A stretch of DNA of 25,418 bases from Ignavibacteria bacterium UBA2373 (GTDB lineage: Bacteria; Bacteroidota; Ignavibacteria; Kapaibacteriales; UBA961), in contig DDTD01000024.1 of NCBI GenBank assembly GCA_002344005.1, forward strand, positions 1 to 25,418, written 5' to 3'. The position numbers were made by a program, and so were the translations under genes. The notes under the pieces were generated by a model. That model had not been told where the DNA came from. It saw nothing but the letters and a program-made list of their open reading frames with translations, and did no database searches. Shown piece after piece: positions 25,396 through 25,418 of this stretch. The stretch's first letter is position 1. Each line of letters begins with the position of its first letter.

Positions 25396-25418
25396 TCGGG
25401 GCGGTGGGATTCGAACTC
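25396..25418 (-). tRNA. Partial tRNA, 3' end, probably tRNA-Pro
   Basis: On the minus strand the last bases read GAG-TTCGAAT-CCCAC-CGCCCCG-A: a T-loop, the 3' half of the T-stem, the 3' half of the acceptor stem and discriminator A. An acceptor 5' strand CGGGGCG would be needed, which with A73 is typical of bacterial tRNA-Pro. CCA is not encoded (CTA follows). The anticodon lies outside the window, so the identity is inferred. Position 52 (A) would face C62, a mismatch in the T-stem. Confidence 0.75.

Noticed and set aside
1..25418. CRISPR array, insertion sequence or prophage genes
   Set aside because: I saw no regularly spaced repeats, transposase, integrase or terminal inverted repeats in the window.

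Overview
The window looks like chromosomal DNA from a Bacteroidota/FCB-group bacterium. This rests on a secreted CotH/lamin-tail protein and two choice-of-anchor-V proteins that end in type IX secretion (T9SS)-like C-terminal domains, and on the moderate-to-low GC content. Several genes carry clear AAGGAG/GAGG Shine-Dalgarno sites at normal spacing. These are uncommon in classical Bacteroidia, so a deeper FCB lineage (Kapabacteria- or Ignavibacteria-like) is plausible; this is inference, not proof.

Region 1 (1-622, + strand) is the 3' part of an AT-rich hypothetical gene. Region 2 (about 729-12370, all - strand) is a tightly packed eight-gene operon. In transcription order it encodes a 1269-residue methyltransferase/glycosyltransferase/methyltransferase/TPR/FkbM-like chimera, a cupin, a DegT-family sugar aminotransferase, a SAM methyltransferase, a GT4 glycosyltransferase, a 1145-residue protein with three apparent glycosyltransferase modules, an OsmC-family protein, and a [4Fe-4S]/CDGSH double iron-sulfur protein. 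Start and stop codons overlap or nearly abut, and a hairpin terminator at 729-766 closes the unit. Its job is probably assembly and modification of a surface glycan carrying an amino sugar; the last two genes are redox/stress proteins with no obvious link to it.

Region 3 (12371-17360) holds a secreted, probably beta-propeller protein (+) and, converging on it with 2 nt between stop codons, a secreted CotH-kinase/lamin-tail protein (-). Region 4 (17361-24055) is the most interesting part. A 248-bp divergent intergenic region rich in short palindromes precedes a compact six-gene + strand operon. It encodes an outer-membrane beta-barrel with an N-terminal CxxCH, a small two-TM membrane protein with a His-rich tail, a periplasmic YceI protein, a Tat-type Rieske lipoprotein, and two choice-of-anchor-V proteins with CxxCH or CX4CH near the mature N-terminus and T9SS-like C-termini. 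A strong bidirectional terminator ends it. Together these look like a cell-envelope redox module in which haem-type and Fe-S carriers may be spread from the inner membrane to the cell surface. The substrate and direction of electron flow cannot be read from the sequence.

Region 5 (24054-25418, - strand) is an MHS-type MFS transporter lying directly downstream of a partial tRNA, probably tRNA-Pro, and its intrinsic terminator.
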